Of a stretch of 64,000 bases of DNA, positions 32,075 through 45,100 are shown in pieces. Under the pieces are notes generated by a model, which saw only the letters and a program-made list of their open reading frames with translations, searched no databases and was not told the origin of the DNA. Every line of letters starts with the position of its first letter. The stretch's first letter is position 1. Made by a program: the position numbers and the translations under genes. The stretch is from Pristionchus mayeri (Eukaryota; Nematoda; Chromadorea; Rhabditida; Neodiplogasteridae): NCBI GenBank assembly GCA_036245805.1, contig BTRK01000006.1, positions 21,670,365 through 21,734,364 of the forward strand, read 5' to 3'.

Positions 32075-35032
32075 TTACTTGGTGATCCTCACTGAAGTCT
32101 GAGGCTGCATTAAAATATTTTGATTATTGCCCTTCTCACAATATTCGTAGATATGTTTTACAATAGTAAGTAATAACCAACTCACGAGGGACTCAGAAGA
32201 AGTTCTCTCTTTGGAGCCAGAGCCGGAGCCGGTCTTCGTCGTAGTCTTCTTCTTGGGGATCGGCGCCTTCTTCGGTGTCTCCTTCTTTGGTGTCTCCTTC
32301 TTGGGTGTCACTCTGCGGCTCGAGGTGCTGCTGGTAGGGGAGGGACGGGGTCCCACTCGCACCTAAACATAACCCATAACAGGTAGGTCATCATGTCTTT
32401 CTAATCGATAGTAGGTCACTCACCTCATCGGGGCTCTTCGTCATACTGCGAGAGGGAGTGTGCACCGGCATGCGGGAGAGACGCTGCAAAATCAATATTA
32501 ACAAACTCAAAGTGGGGTTGTGGTACAATACTCCTACCGTATCTCACCTTCTGCATCGCCCGTTCCTTCTCCTCCTCGGATATTCCTCCAAAGATGTTCT
32601 TCTCGAGTGGCGAGTCGGCGGTTCCATTCCTGAATCAGGGATGGTAGGTGTCTTCACGTCACATTCAATGTCCTCAGGGGTAGGTCACTGTCTCACTTGC
32701 TTGTGTTCCCCTCCAAATCGACACTCTTCTTCTTTCTTCTAAGGACGTTCTTGATGGCAGACTTCTTCTCTTTCTTCTCTCCATTCGATGCCACCTGAGA
32801 GGGGGAATTAGAGGAGAGAGACGCTTCCCTAAACTCTCACCTTCTCACTTTGAGAGAGCGAAGGAGCTGGCTTCGTCTCTGCAATTATTGTTTTGAAGCT
32901 CACGCCACTAAATACTCTCCATTCCTTGAACAATCTTTGGTGATTGTCTAAGAACTAAATTTGAAGCAGAATGTCAAGAAGAGCCCAGTTATCAATCCCT
33001 TGTCCTCTCATAACAGAGAGCAGTGACTGACTGGCCCAATTGGCAGGTGGTGGAGTGAGTCCACTCTCGAGAGAAGCTGCCTCTCCACTTGCACGACGAT
33101 TCTCAAATAGTGATCATTGATCTTTCGATCGAAATACATCTAGTCAGAAATATTTAAAAAAATCAGATACGAGACAGAACCAATGCATGGCTAAAATTGG
33201 TCGTTGATCTCTCGAATACCCCACAAAATATAATTCTTCTAGTTAAAATAATGACAACTGTGTGCTTGCCCCCCACATGCAACATTTCCCTAGAGTTGAC
33301 CTTTGATCTTTGAGATGGTTTTCCAAAAATTAGAGGAATGATACTATGCGAACTCTACATTTTGAAGGGGGTTGATCCCAACAGATCTACTGTCTCCCTT
33401 CTTAAATATATTGATTTGATCTTTGATCGTTGGTCTTCTCACCTTTCCACAGCAGCAGAAGTCAACACGAATATCGCGGAAGAAGAAAGCGACGATGACG
33501 TTGGACAACTGAATTATATCGATTAATACAGTACTCTTATCTACTATATCCTTCTACGACAAGTACTTTCTACCGTAATATATCCTCAGAACCCATATCC
33601 TACTCTCACCTGTAGCATAGTGAGCAGGAGGAGCAGTGCCGATTTGCCATCGAATCCCGACTGAAGAGTGATCTTTGATCTCTGCTCTTCCACTCGTCGC
33701 TCACCCCCGCGAAAAGGACGATCGTCCAGAGGAATTCGGTCGCGAATGCGGCCATTTGAACGAGAGCGAAGACGAAGAGATACTCTGGAAGGGATGGGTT
33801 ACGGTAGGGATACTGTAGCACTATAAATATGTATTAACTTCTTTAATCAAATGTCACAATAAAGTGAGTATCTCATGCTCCCTCTAAATTATTTAGCATA
33901 GTATCGATAAACGACTTACTCGGTTCATTCCACATAATGTAGAGGTATCCAGGCACGGCCATTGCAGTCTGTAATTAGAAAGTCGTTGAGTATTCTCATT
34001 CACTCGTTTCCGCTGTCTGACGAGTCCACTACGATTACGAGAACCAATCTAATGGGCCATGTCTAATAGGGTAATAAAATATTTTCGTTCTTATTTTAAC
34101 CATCTCTTCTACCGTACCCCTAGCGTATCCTAGCCCGATTTTTCAGTCTTTTTCAAGGATAAATCTGTCCACAATGACTTCCTCAGCCGGATAGTATCCA
34201 TTCCTCTCTATCTCTATTGCATTCCTTCTATTTCTGCACCGTACTATACCCTACTACAATACACCTGCCGTACCCTTCTCCCAACTAACATCATTATACA
34301 TTAATAACCAATTACATCTCCTACCACCCGTCACCACATTTACATCTATTGTAATTTCAGATCTCGATCATATCCTACCATTCCCCAAATTCTCTCGTAT
34401 ACATATCGCAATTAAATTAGCTTATTTCGACAAAAATATCACCCCCCTTCCTTACCATATCTCTGTCATTAAAACATTCTTCGCCCTGTTGCCTTCTCTG
34501 ACATCACCACTGCTACTGGATTCATCCGTCCTTCCTGTCATACGTGGCGCGGTCCCTTCTTACCGAACTATCTCCTTTTCGAGCATCTACAGGACCCCAT
34601 CCCTATTACCGCACCCCTACTCCCCTACCGTACCCCTACCGTACCTCTATTGCCCCTACCGTATCCCTACCGTATCCCTACCGTCCCATACCGTGCCCCT
34701 ACCGAACCCATACCGTACCTGTAGTCCAGCCATGAGGAGGAGACTGAGTGTCTGTGCTCCCACGGAGAATCCGATGAGAGCGAAGAGAGTGAGGAGGAAG
34801 GAGATGTAGAAGGAGGCATAGATGAGAACGGAGAGAAGAGGAGGAGACGACTTGATCACCCTGAATCAGGGAGAGATACGGTAGGAATACGGTAGTCAGT
34901 TAGTGATGGATTTAGGATACGTCTAGAATGTTCTGATAATGGAAAGGCCGGCAAAGGGAGTGGAGGTAGGTCAGTGACTCACCCGAAACAGTTGGTGAAT
35001 TTCTCCTTGATTTGGCTGTGACCGCTCGTCAT
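32075..35032 (-). CDS. Gene E: four-span membrane protein with long basic tail, unrecognised
   Basis: Thirteen exons close in phase over 330 residues: 34,983-35,032; 34,719-34,860; 33,920-33,968; 33,705-33,784; 33,610-33,660; 33,443-33,508; 33,032-33,101; 32,841-32,878; 32,697-32,794; 32,548-32,629; 32,424-32,483; 32,186-32,362; 32,075-32,104. The N-terminal half (MTSGHSQIKEKFTNCF) has about four hydrophobic segments (ASFYISFLLTLFALIG, QTLSLLLMAGLQ, LFVFALVQMAAFATEFLW, ALLLLLTMLQ) and ends with RDIRVDFCCCGK, a possible palmitoylation site. The C-terminal 190 residues are hydrophilic and Lys/Ser/Pro-rich, with a threefold TPKKE-type repeat, presumably cytosolic. The exon at 33,032-33,101 uses a GTCAGT donor. 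It looks like a tetraspan protein such as MARVEL or LAPTM in layout only; no family signature is seen. Confidence 0.82.
34610..34720. repeat. ACCGTA(C/T)CCCT minisatellite
   Basis: About ten imperfect 11-12 bp units of CCCTACCGTACC/CCCTACCGTATC in a row, lying in an intron of gene E and ending in the donor of exon 2. The same word is scattered elsewhere in the window. Confidence 0.8.
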
Positions 35033-35039
35033 TGTGGGG

Positions 35040-38000
35040 GGACGAGTGAGTGAATGAGTGAGAGGAGGGCGAAGAGGGAGAGGGGGTGGATTAGCATGTC
35101 GAGACGTGATTTCTACGATCTCGACCCATTCAATTTGAATGCGATCTTTTCGTAAGCAATTTCTTTGTTAACTTTCACTGTAAAATAGGGATATCCCACT
35201 ACACAGCAAGACTTCACAGCATGTCCCATTACAAGAAGTATTAGTCATCAATTGATGTCACCAACAAGCCCGCTTACGTCGTTCGTTTTCAGCTCAAAAT
35301 TGGCACATTCGCTAATCTACGACCTCGTTTTGATCTAGAACGAAGAGAAATGAGATACCAATATTCGCAGATTCTCGTTCTATCTGAAATTGGCTTGAGT
35401 CATTATCCGATTCCATCCCAATATCTCCGTTCCTCCCAAAGTCCTCATTGTGTTATTCCGTGCTGTTACATCACTCCGCCCTCTCTTCCTTCCCTCATTG
35501 GCCCTATCACCCCTCCCCCCATCTTCTCGCTCCATTCCCCATTCACACGACTTCTCCTCATCATTCGCGTGGGTGATTCCCCCGAATCATCAGCTTGACC
35601 TGCTCTCCTTCTTCTCCTCAATCCGGGTCCATCAATGTTTCAGCAGCGCCATCCCTTTCCATTCCACACCTTCTTTCTCGGAGGGAGGGAAGGGGGCGGA
35701 GTCTGGAGCCGCAACCCTCCTCATCTTCCCTTCTCCCTCTCTCACTTGCCCTCAGGGGATCAATCTCGTGATTCCACCTGATGAACGGCTGTTCATCTCT
35801 AGTATTTCAATTATGCCTGTATCCCCTTCTCTTTCCCAGGAATACACTGCTATTTCTCACGATCACCTGTCACTTCTCGTGTTTTCCCATTTTCGAAGGC
35901 AGATTTGATTATAAGCTCCCATTGTTTTCCCGGTAGTCTGCCATCCGCTAACAGATGAGCGTATCTTTCCACGACTACAATTATCTTACCCCTCTCTAAT
36001 TTTCTCTGTTGTCTTCTGTACTAAATGGTACAGTCTCCCCTTCCTCCTTCATATTCCTCCACCTCTCCTCCTCTCCTCCCCTCCTCCTCTCCTCCATCGT
36101 ACTCCAGAATGTCGTCATCGTTGACCACTGCGCATCCCAAATTGTTCATTTCCGACTGGCGCCGCTTCTTCTTTTCTTCCACTTTCTCCTCCCTCCTCTT
36201 TCCTCATTTGACATACCATAATAACATTCCAGACAGATGTATTCATCATTTATTTATCTCTCCTCCCTCACCTGGAGCGATACAGCTTCTACAGTCTGCA
36301 TTACTTCACGCCTTTCTATAATCTTCTTACCCTTTTCTATTATTCTATTATTCCCTTTCATTCTCCCTGCTCATTGTCTGATCTTTCTCATTCAATTATC
36401 TCGTTGTTCTCAGTTCCTGATTTGCGCCAAGAACCTCGGCAATTTCCTGTCCATCCAGCAGCTCATTTCCCGATTCGATTGCAGACCTCCCCTGTTCTTC
36501 CCCCTCACTCTCCCCCCTACTGATGTCTCTCTGGTGGACGATATTCTGGCTGGCGTACCTCGTTACCGTCACGCAACAACGGCATCTCTGTGAGTAGAAT
36601 TAGACACCGCAAGCTCCGCCCACTCGGCTCGGACACTTTACCCCGCAAAAGCGAGACAAGAGGAGCACAGTCTTCATTCGCAACCAAATCACTCGATCAA
36701 AAAAGAATTTTGAAGCTCTTTTCATCCTCTTTCGAATGAGCCTCCGTGACCCTGGAAAATCCATCTCTAAGAGGTCAGCATACAAGTTTTATAGAGCGAC
36801 TTGACTTAGAAAACTATAAAACTCGTATGCTGACATACTCAGAAAAGGAATTTCCAGGGTCACGGAGGCTCATTCGAAAGAGGATGAAAAGAGCTTCCGA
36901 ATTCAATTTTGAACGAGTGATTTGGTTGGGAATGAAGATTGTGTTTCTTCGAATTCGAAGCGCGCCTGGCTCGCGACTCTCACCGCTTCCTCCCCTCCCT
37001 CTCCCTCCCCTCCCTCCACCCGTCTCCCACCCGGCGTGAGTAGAGATCGCCCCGCCTACGTGAAAGTTCGCTTTCTTCCTCTGTAGGGTTCGGCGAAGCC
37101 CTACCCGATCGTTTCGAGAATTGAAACGGTAAAGGAGAAATAGGCTCCGCCCTCTTTCTCTCGTCTCGCTTTTTGGGCCTTTCACGTTATGATTAATTCA
37201 CCCACATTTTGGGTCATAACTTGGCTCAAACATTAGATATCAACCTAATTCAAAATGCATGGTCCTATTTAGCCCCATACGAACACATTAACAACACAAT
37301 TAGACCTGTGTGACGATTTCGGGTAACCACCTTGTGGTCCCTAAGTAGAATAGCACTACTACCATTTCACACCCCCTCCCTCCCCCCTCCCCCTCTCTGA
37401 CTCCACTCTAGTTCCTCTTACAGACGATAGTGCGCAAGGAATGAGGAGAGAGACTCTCACGAGAGTCAGAGAGAGGAAGAAGAGATATTAATAGATGAAA
37501 AGTGGGGTACAAAAGTGGCAAAAACAAGGCGCGATGCAATTGAGCCTCAGTGCAAACTTTAGCGTAGATCATCAAGAGCCAGAGAACAGCTGTATTGATG
37601 CGCCGCTCGGCTCCTCCTCACAGGGATTATTCCTGTCTTTATTTCGTCACTTGTCATAAGCTCGTATTATTGGGAAAAACCGAGCGGGGTAAATCAGAGG
37701 GAGGACTAAGGATAACGAAATGATGGCGTCTGTCTGGGGGGAAGACACTGCAAATGGGAAAGAGTAGACTGTGGGAGAAACAATCTCCTCTCCCTTCAGA
37801 CACTTCCCTCGACTTCCCCAGCGACTCCGAAGTATTGCAGAGGTTCTACAGAGCACGGAGATCAGACGATGACGAAGAAGATGACGAAGGGTGAGGTTTG
37901 GTCTTTGACCTGTTGTATGCATCGTCTTGAGATTCAAAGATTGCATCTCATTAGGGCGGGCGGGATCATCAGTATCGGAACAGCATGGTCCGTATTTCGT

Positions 38001-39613
38001 GTATCACAAGGGAATTAGGTCCTCTCGTGGCCTCATCCGTCCAAGTTGGGTTAGAATAGGATGCTGGGTGACGCCTCTTCTACACGTGTCACGAATAGGG
38101 GGAGGAAGGCCCGGAATAGCGAGGGAAGGGGGAAGGACCGCTAAAAAAAGTAGTTGTTGTGGGTTCGAGCGGATTCGCGTAAGACAACTCTCGGTCGCGC
38201 ATTTCGAATGTCTGTGACGTGATTGCGACAACTCCCTCTCTCTCTCTCCCTCCCCTCCATGTGGGGTATTCTCGAATGCCTCGTTCGATGCATTGCAGCC
38301 GAATCAGCTACACAATGGGATCTCGTAGCGTGATTGCCTTCAATGGGTCTCTCTGAGTGTGTACAGTCTCTTGACTTCTTCCTTCTCAAAACACGAACGA
38401 TTCACTCAAAGATCCGCCAAGCGGAAATTCGTCACATGAGCAATTTCGCATAGTCACAATGCAATTAGACTTACACTCCCACGTTTCTCTGTTTTCGTGC
38501 CTTCCACGAGAAGTCTAATCGCATTCTTTCGAATAGGATCGTCATTTCGAAAGTAGTATAGCAAAAGTCGTCCCACTCCCCCTGAAAGCACCAATTGGAG
38601 AAAAAGCGAAGGAGGAGATACTAGAGTCTTCATGTGTTCCCTTAAATCGTTTCCGAACTAAGCACAACTCACTTTCTCTTTCGTATAATAACACGTTTTG
38701 ATGTCAGTGCTCCTGTCCCAGTCCTCTCGTTTCGGAGTCGGATTTCCCTGATGAGGAAAAGCATCGTTCTAGTTTTCATCTCCTACGCACTCTTGCGTAT
38801 TCTGGGAAGAGCAAATGCCGTGTCTACCACGCTAATTCGCACTAAAATCGGGCCGATTCAATCTGGAATCTCCTTGATATTGGTAGAGGAGAGAGGGTGC
38901 GGGGGAAAGAGATTCCTCCAGAGATTGCACTCCCTCGCAGTGGGAACGTGCGGATATAGGCGAAGGAAGGGGAGACATGCAAATCGGGCTACAGAAGTCC
39001 GGAAACGGATGTCTGATGTGGGCAAATCGGAGATAATGCAAAACGGTTTTCATATAAATAAGTGACTATTTTGCAGAGTCGACAAACCGCGGCCGTTGCG
39101 CTTCGGATGACATCACTCGCCCATAATCTCTGATCTTTGATCTTTGATCTCTCCTCACGGGTCTCGCATACACGGCTAACCACTCTTCGCGCAACTCTCA
39201 ATTCCTCGTACAATATCTTCTCTTTTTGGCTGCCCTCTGTGTTCCCTCCTCTCCCCTCTCGTCGATCAGAGAAAGCGAGAGAGCAGGCGATGGGGAGAGA
39301 GCGCAGACACGGCTCGCCTCTCTGTCTGTATAGTGAGATGAAGCAATTCGTAGAGTTATGATTATAAATAAATACGTCCTTTCCACCATCGGTTGCATTT
39401 AGTTCACGCCCACCCACATCCACTTCCTTCCTCCTTCCTCATTGTCTCTCTCCAGCTGCAATTCCCTTCTCCTTTCATCATTTCCCACCACTTGCAAGAC
39501 ATTTTCGAAGTTGGGAAATGACGATAATTGCCCGTCGAAAACAAAGAAATGGAGTCAAATAATTGAACAACTCGTGAGTTTGAGGGACCCAGAATAGCCG
39601 ATGCTTTCACTAA
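35040..39613. other. Long pyrimidine-rich intergenic stretch, no supported gene
   Basis: Dense CCTCTCC/TTCTC tracts (35,400-36,600; 37,370-37,400) create chance proline/serine frames that I do not accept as genes. A short foldback lies at 36,655-36,955. Further small hairpins occur near 37,080-37,130 (GGGTTCGGCGAAGCCC). Confidence 0.4.
36655..36955. repeat. Short foldback (palindromic) repeat
   Basis: Imperfect inverted arms of about 140 bases around an axis at 36,804. GCCTCCGTGACCCTGG (36,740) pairs with CCAGGGTCACGGAGGC (36,854), and GTCAGCATAC pairs with GTATGCTGAC near the loop. No clear terminal target duplication. It could be a MITE-like foldback element. Confidence 0.75.
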
Positions 39614-39904
39614 TTACGAATTGCACCTAGAGAATGACAGGGACGAGGGAACAACGAAATTGAGAGGGCAAAAGTCAGGCAACTTTTTGAGCTGCATGTA
39701 CTGCTTTGGGACTAATTGTCTCGAAGGAATCAGAGCGGGATGACGAGTAGCCATGCATTCTTGATCTACTTTGACGGCACTTTTTCGATCTCCCGTCACC
39801 GAGCGAACGAGATGAAGATTAGAACAGAGAAGAAGGAGAAGTAACTTTCTGATCAATGATAGAGCGAAGAGACAGAGAAACGAGCTGAGTGTGTTATGAG
39901 CCAT
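39614..39904 (-). CDS. Possible small secreted protein, low support
   Basis: Single-exon 96-residue frame with a hydrophobic N-terminus (SFLCLFALSLIRKLLLLLLC) that could act as a signal peptide, followed by a polar, three-cysteine region. It ends six bases before the outer edge of the His/Gly inverted duplication. No splice or family evidence; may be chance. Confidence 0.22.
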   Translation of the reverse strand: MAHNTLSSFLCLFALSLIRKLLLLLLCSNLHLVRSVTGDRKSAVKVDQECMATRHPALIPSRQLVPKQYMQLKKLPDFCPLNFVVPSSLSFSRCNS

Positions 39905-40092
39905 TCCTGGAACACGAACCGAGGTCGCACTCCCAGTCCCCGTACTCCCTCGTTGCTCTTTGACGAATGACGAGATTCTCGAGTCGATCTAATCAACTCG
40001 CAACTTCAGACTTCTCCACGATCGAATCATTCGAGAACTCTTTATCTATACAACACAGGGAATCGAGACTACGGTAATGAGTCATTCCTCGA

Positions 40093-41647
40093 TCAGTGGT
40101 GCTCCTCGCTACCGTACTTGTCTCCGTAGTAACCTCCCTCCTTCTCGTGCTTGTGCTCGTCTCCTCCGTAGTATCCATGGGCAGCATCGTGCTTCGAGTC
40201 GTCGTACTTCGATCCTGCACGGCTTTTCTGCCTAGGCGCCAATTCAAGTCTTTCAAATCCTACCGTATCCATCATGGTGGTCCTTGTGGTCATGATGAGC
40301 AGCTGCGTCCTCGTGGTGCTCTGCTCCCTCTCCCTCGTATCCCTGTATCAGGGAGGTATTGGTAACCAGTCAGGAGGTGGTGGTGCTACCGTATACCTTC
40401 TTGTATCCGTCGCCTCCTCCGCCAGCCTCGTTGTGCTTCTTGTGCTCCGAGCTGTCATAGCCTAAAATGGATACGGTAGCTGGATTACTGTAGCCTCAGT
40501 AAGTCCCTCTAGGACCACGTGACGTGAAATACATAGTATTTGGAAAGATCATCGTCCGGAATTTCTCTGGGAATTGTGAGGGAGCGAGAGAGGGAGAAAA
40601 GGCTTCTCTCACACTGATTTCCTATGCAAGAACACGCGATTGCTAATGTCAACAGAACGAATTCGATAGACTGCAGGTTGTGGCCAATTCCTCTCAGGGA
40701 CTGCTAACTTCAAAACAATACCATAACCATGGTGTGCTACCGTACCCTCGGATCCGTAGTATCCCTTGGAGTACTTGCCGGCGGGGCCCGATCCGCTCAC
40801 GTAGTACGAGTATTTCTTGCCTCCCTCGGCGTCTGCAATTTCCCTTTCGTCGTCTACCGTATCTACACGCTGCACACCATTCACCACTTACCGTGTCCAT
40901 CCTTGTGTCCCTCGTCGTACTTCTGGTCGTGATGTCCGTACTTGCCACCGGAGCCGTAGTATGCAGAGCCGTCCTTTAGAATAAATTGAGTTTCCCCCTT
41001 CCTATCGTTAAAGATATTCGAAGGGTACCTTGTGTCCGTGGGCTCTATGGGCAGATCCATACTTGTCGTGGTGACCGTGACCTTGACCGTAGTGAGCTGA
41101 GGGAGGAAGATCAAAGATCAAATGTACACCTTGTAATAGCATTGGATATCGAAGGAGTAGGGGATGGAGAAATGGTGTAGAAGAAAAAACTAATCCAAAG
41201 GCTTAAATTCGATGGGAAGATTAGAGATCAAAGATGATTCTTACCGACTCCATGGGCTTGTTCGTATCCTCCATCGTGAGCACCGTACTTACCCGACTCA
41301 TGACCCTGAGAAGGAATAGGGATGAGAAATACTGAATGATCCGATAGTGCACTGTAATCACACTTACATGATCTCCTTGATGGTGGCCGTGTTCACTACC
41401 GTAGTACGGAGGAACGTAGTGGGCTGCAATTATCAATTATTCCTTGTACAGCTTTCAGGGCAATTAAAGCAGTACCAAAAGACGATATGTACTACACAAT
41501 CAATTTTCCACCGTATATCCGACACCGAGACGAGGAAGAGAGACAGTACACTATCGTGATCGTAAACAGATATTGTGCTACCGTACCCAGCCCTACTGCT
41601 GCCACTGTAGCCAGGACAAGGAGGGCTGAACTGCTGGTGGTAGACAT
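40093..41647 (-). CDS. Secreted His/Gly/Tyr/Lys-rich protein, left copy
   Basis: Nine exons in phase (41,587-41,647; 41,368-41,423; 41,245-41,305; 41,029-41,096; 40,892-40,973; 40,746-40,832; 40,397-40,461; 40,264-40,342; 40,093-40,214), 226 residues. MSTTSSSALLVLATVAAVG is a signal peptide. The mature part is low-complexity repeats of YG, GHH, GSxxG and HK (for example YGQGHGHHDKYGSAHGAHGH), very rich in His, Gly, Tyr, Lys and Asp. Such compositions occur in cuticle-associated, metal-binding or cross-linked structural secreted proteins; tyrosine cross-linking or Zn/Cu binding is inference. A TATA box (GTATAAAAG, 41,691-41,699) sits about 45 bases before the ATG. Confidence 0.85.
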
Positions 41648-41690
41648 GAGTAGATCAGTTGACTGATGCTTACTGGAGCACCGGCGCGTG

Positions 41691-41699
41691 CTTTTATAC
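41691..41699 (-). promoter_or_regulatory. TATA box of left His/Gly gene
   Basis: GTATAAAAG about 45 bases upstream of the ATG, conserved in the inverted partner (43,607-43,615). The short distance suggests a very short leader. Confidence 0.65.
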
Positions 41700-42103
41700 G
41701 CTCGACTACACGCTTTTTTACTGTGCCGCAGATTCGCAAGAAAAGTACGAGATAGTGGGTAGATCAAGGAGAGAGTAAGCAAGACTGTGAGAGAAAGCAA
41801 GAAAGACAAAGATGAGAGAAGTAAGAATGTGCTTCTATTGAGAAACGGCGCGGGGTTCACAAAAAGGTCCCTCGGGCGTGTCGTTCTCCCTCACTCGCTT
41901 TCTATTCAAATTCAACTCCGATCAGAAACAAGTTGAATCCTATAGCTTTGCTCCTTCAACACAATTCACTCATTTCATTCATTTATCGTACCCGTATCGG
42001 CATTAACAATCATACTATACAACAACTATCTAGATTCTACAATGCAATCGGAAACTGATAACTTTCTATTGAAACTTGACTCAGTCAGACTACGGTAGTC
42101 TCT

Positions 42104-45100
42104 CTAGACACTCTTTCCTTCCTTGTTCGCAAGGAATTCATCCAGTCGACTCCGGTACTTCAGCGCATCCTCGACAGTCGCGTACTGATCCGCCTCCGCT
42201 GAATGGTCAATCTTCAACTTCTTCCGAAATGGTCAATTGCCTGCTCTTTTTCGGATTCACATCAACATTGTATAGTACCTAGTCCCTAGACCGAACATAT
42301 AATTGTTATTCGTTCTGGCATAAATCCATTCGCTCTTATGCCAAACATAGAAGTGGAACTATCATTATCAGCATAAATCACACTCTATTCAGTCCCCGCC
42401 CACTCACCAATCTTGTCCTTCATCATGGGCGAAGTGTACTTGGAGAGCACCTCAACACAGATAATTATTATTCATTACATTCAAATTTTTTTGTTATCCT
42501 TCCTACTTTTCCTACGTAACATTGCTCGTTTTACACTTTAAAACACATCGTCTACCGTAATCCTCCGCCTACCGTACCTTGTTATTGAAGAGAGCGTACG
42601 TGAGGCCGACGTTGATGCCGTCGACTGCGCCCTTGAGAAGAAATCGATAATTGACAGCACTACACTTCATTACCGTACCTGGAACCGCTTCCAGTACCAC
42701 CCGATCAGACCACCTACGACCGAGCAGCGATCCTGAGAATTCAACTGTTATATTGAAAGACCGCCAGAATATCGATAAAATGTGTATACTACAGACTAGA
42801 TGAACAGTATGTATACAAAATATGGATTTCCACGTCTTTCTGATAAAAGGAGGTCGCATAATGTATATGGATTTTCAAACGAGACCAAGTACATTCCAAA
42901 AAAGAGAAAATTCCAAGAACATTATTTTTTTCACATTGGCTGAACGTTCAAGCAGAGATCTGGGCTGTGTGGGAATTTAGCGGCATAGCCTCAGAAATAA
43001 CCCATTTCTCATGAGTACCGAAACGGCCAGGTCAAAACCGCGTTTCCAAAGTAGTCCGTTCAGCGAAATAATAGATGGGCAGCTTACAATGGTGAGTTCC
43101 TCCCGTTTTCTTCTGAGGGCGTAGCAGTAATTGGCCAGTTGGGACTGCGTGAGAGTTGTAGACCACAGCAGAGCGAGCGAGGGTCCCACCACGAAGGAGG
43201 CAAGCAAGATTCGACCCTGCAGATTATACGGTTTTGATATTGATATGCAGATGATATGATACGGTCATTATCAATTTTTCGTCCAACGAGGTCAAATCTA
43301 CTGCAGTCAGTTTTCAATAGGAAATAGTCAATGAATGAGATCTTGAGCGCATTGTGAAAAAGAAGCAACTCAAAGCTAATTTGAATAGAAAGCAGGAAGA
43401 GGAGAACGACACGAACGAGGGGCCTTTTTGTGTACTCCGCATCATCATCTCTCAATAGAAACTCATTCTTACTTCACCCATCTCTGTTTCTCTCTCATTT
43501 TCTCACTCTCCTCAATCTGCGCACTCTCTCGTTCTTCATCTGCTCGCATTGAGGGAAGTCTGCGACACGCAGCGCGCAGAAGCATAAAAAAGCGCGCAGT
43601 CGAGCGTATAAAAGCACGCACAGGAACGCCAGAAAGCATCAGTCGACTGATCTACTCATGTCTACCACCAGCAGTTCAGCTCTCCTTGTACTGGCTACGG
43701 TGGCAGCAGCAGGGCTGGGTACGATAGCACACTTTCCGACTTTCTGACTACGGTCTCTCTTCCTTGTCTCGGAATCACAGGCCACTACCTCACCGTTTCG
43801 ATATTATTGTAATTGCCCTGAGAGCCTAAGTGGTATATTGCAGCCCAGTACGTTCCTCCGTACGACGGTAATGAACATAGCCACCATCACGGAGATCATG
43901 TAAGTATGATTGCAGTGCCACTACCGTAGCATACAGTACTGCGCATACCGTATCCATTTCAGGGTCACGAGTCGGGTAAGTACGGTGCTCACGATGGAGG
44001 ATACGAACAAGCCCATGGAGTTGGTGAGTATGATCTTTCTTATGGTCGAAAGTGAAAATAGAAACAGTGTTTTCTTCTTGATCTTTGATTTTTCCCTCTT
44101 AGCTCACTACGGTCAAGGTCATGGTCACCACGACAAGTATGGATCTGCCCATGGAGCCCACGGACACAAGGTACCCTTCGAATATCTTTCACGATAGGAA
44201 AGGGGAAGCTCAATTTATTCTAAAGGACGGCTCTGCATACTACGGATCCGGTGGAAAGTACGGACATCACGACCAGAAGTACGACGAGGGACACAAGGAT
44301 GGACACGGTAAGTGGTGAATGGTGTGCAGCGTGTAGATACGGTAGACGACGAAAGGGAAATTGCAGACGCCGAGGGAGGCAAGAAATACTCGTACTACGT
44401 GAGCGGATCGGGCCCCGCCGGCAAGTACTCCAAGGGATACTACGGATCCGAGGGTACGGTAGCACACCATGGTTATGGTATTGTTTTGAAGTTAGCAGTC
44501 CCTGAGAGGAATTGGCCACAACCTGCAGTCTATCGAATTCGTTCTGTTGACATTAGCAATCGCGTGTTCTTGCATAGGAAATCAGTGTGAGAGAAGCCTT
44601 TTCTCCCTCTCTCGCTCCCTCACAATTCCCAGAGAAATTCCGGACGATGATCTTTCCAAATACTATGTATTTCATGTCACGTGGTCCTAGAGGTACTTCC
44701 AGATGCTACAGTAATCCAGCTACCGTATCCATTATAGGCTACGACAGCTCGGAGCACAAGAAGCACAACGAGGCTGGCGGAGGAGGCGACGGATACAAGA
44801 AGGTATACGGTAGCACCACCACCTCCTGACTGGTTGCCAATACCTCCCTGATACAGGGATACGAGGGAGAGGGAGCAGAGCACCACGAGGACGCAGCTGC
44901 TCATCATGACCACAAGGACCACCATGATGGATACGGTAGGATTTGAAAGACTTGAATTGGCGCCTAGTCAGAAAAGCCGTGCAGGATCGAAGTACGACGA
45001 CTCGAAGCACGATGCTGCCCATGGATACTACGGAGGAGACGAGCACAAGCACGAGAAGGAGGGAGGTTACTACGGAGACAAGTACGGTAGCGAGGAGCGC

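Larger units (their letters stand above)
39910..41912 (+). repeat. Second inverted duplication, left arm
   Basis: Reverse complement of 43,379-45,296, with clear divergence in introns and flanks and high identity in exons. The outer edge is GAACACGAACCGAGGTCGCAC; the inner edge is near the shared TTTGAATAGAAAGC. The arm covers the whole His/Gly gene, its TATA box and about 250 bases of upstream sequence. Confidence 0.93.

Noticed and set aside
34610..34720. Tandem ACCGTACCCCT units as a CRISPR-like array
   Set aside because: Units are 11-12 bp with no unique spacers, in eukaryotic intron DNA.
35350..36593. Several overlapping Ser/Pro-rich open frames
   Set aside because: They come from pyrimidine-rich DNA, overlap each other in different frames and have no splice sites, signal or family support.
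37310..37350. tRNA-like arm (GGTAACCACCTTGTGGTCCC)
   Set aside because: A hairpin is present but no cloverleaf, anticodon arm or B box could be placed.
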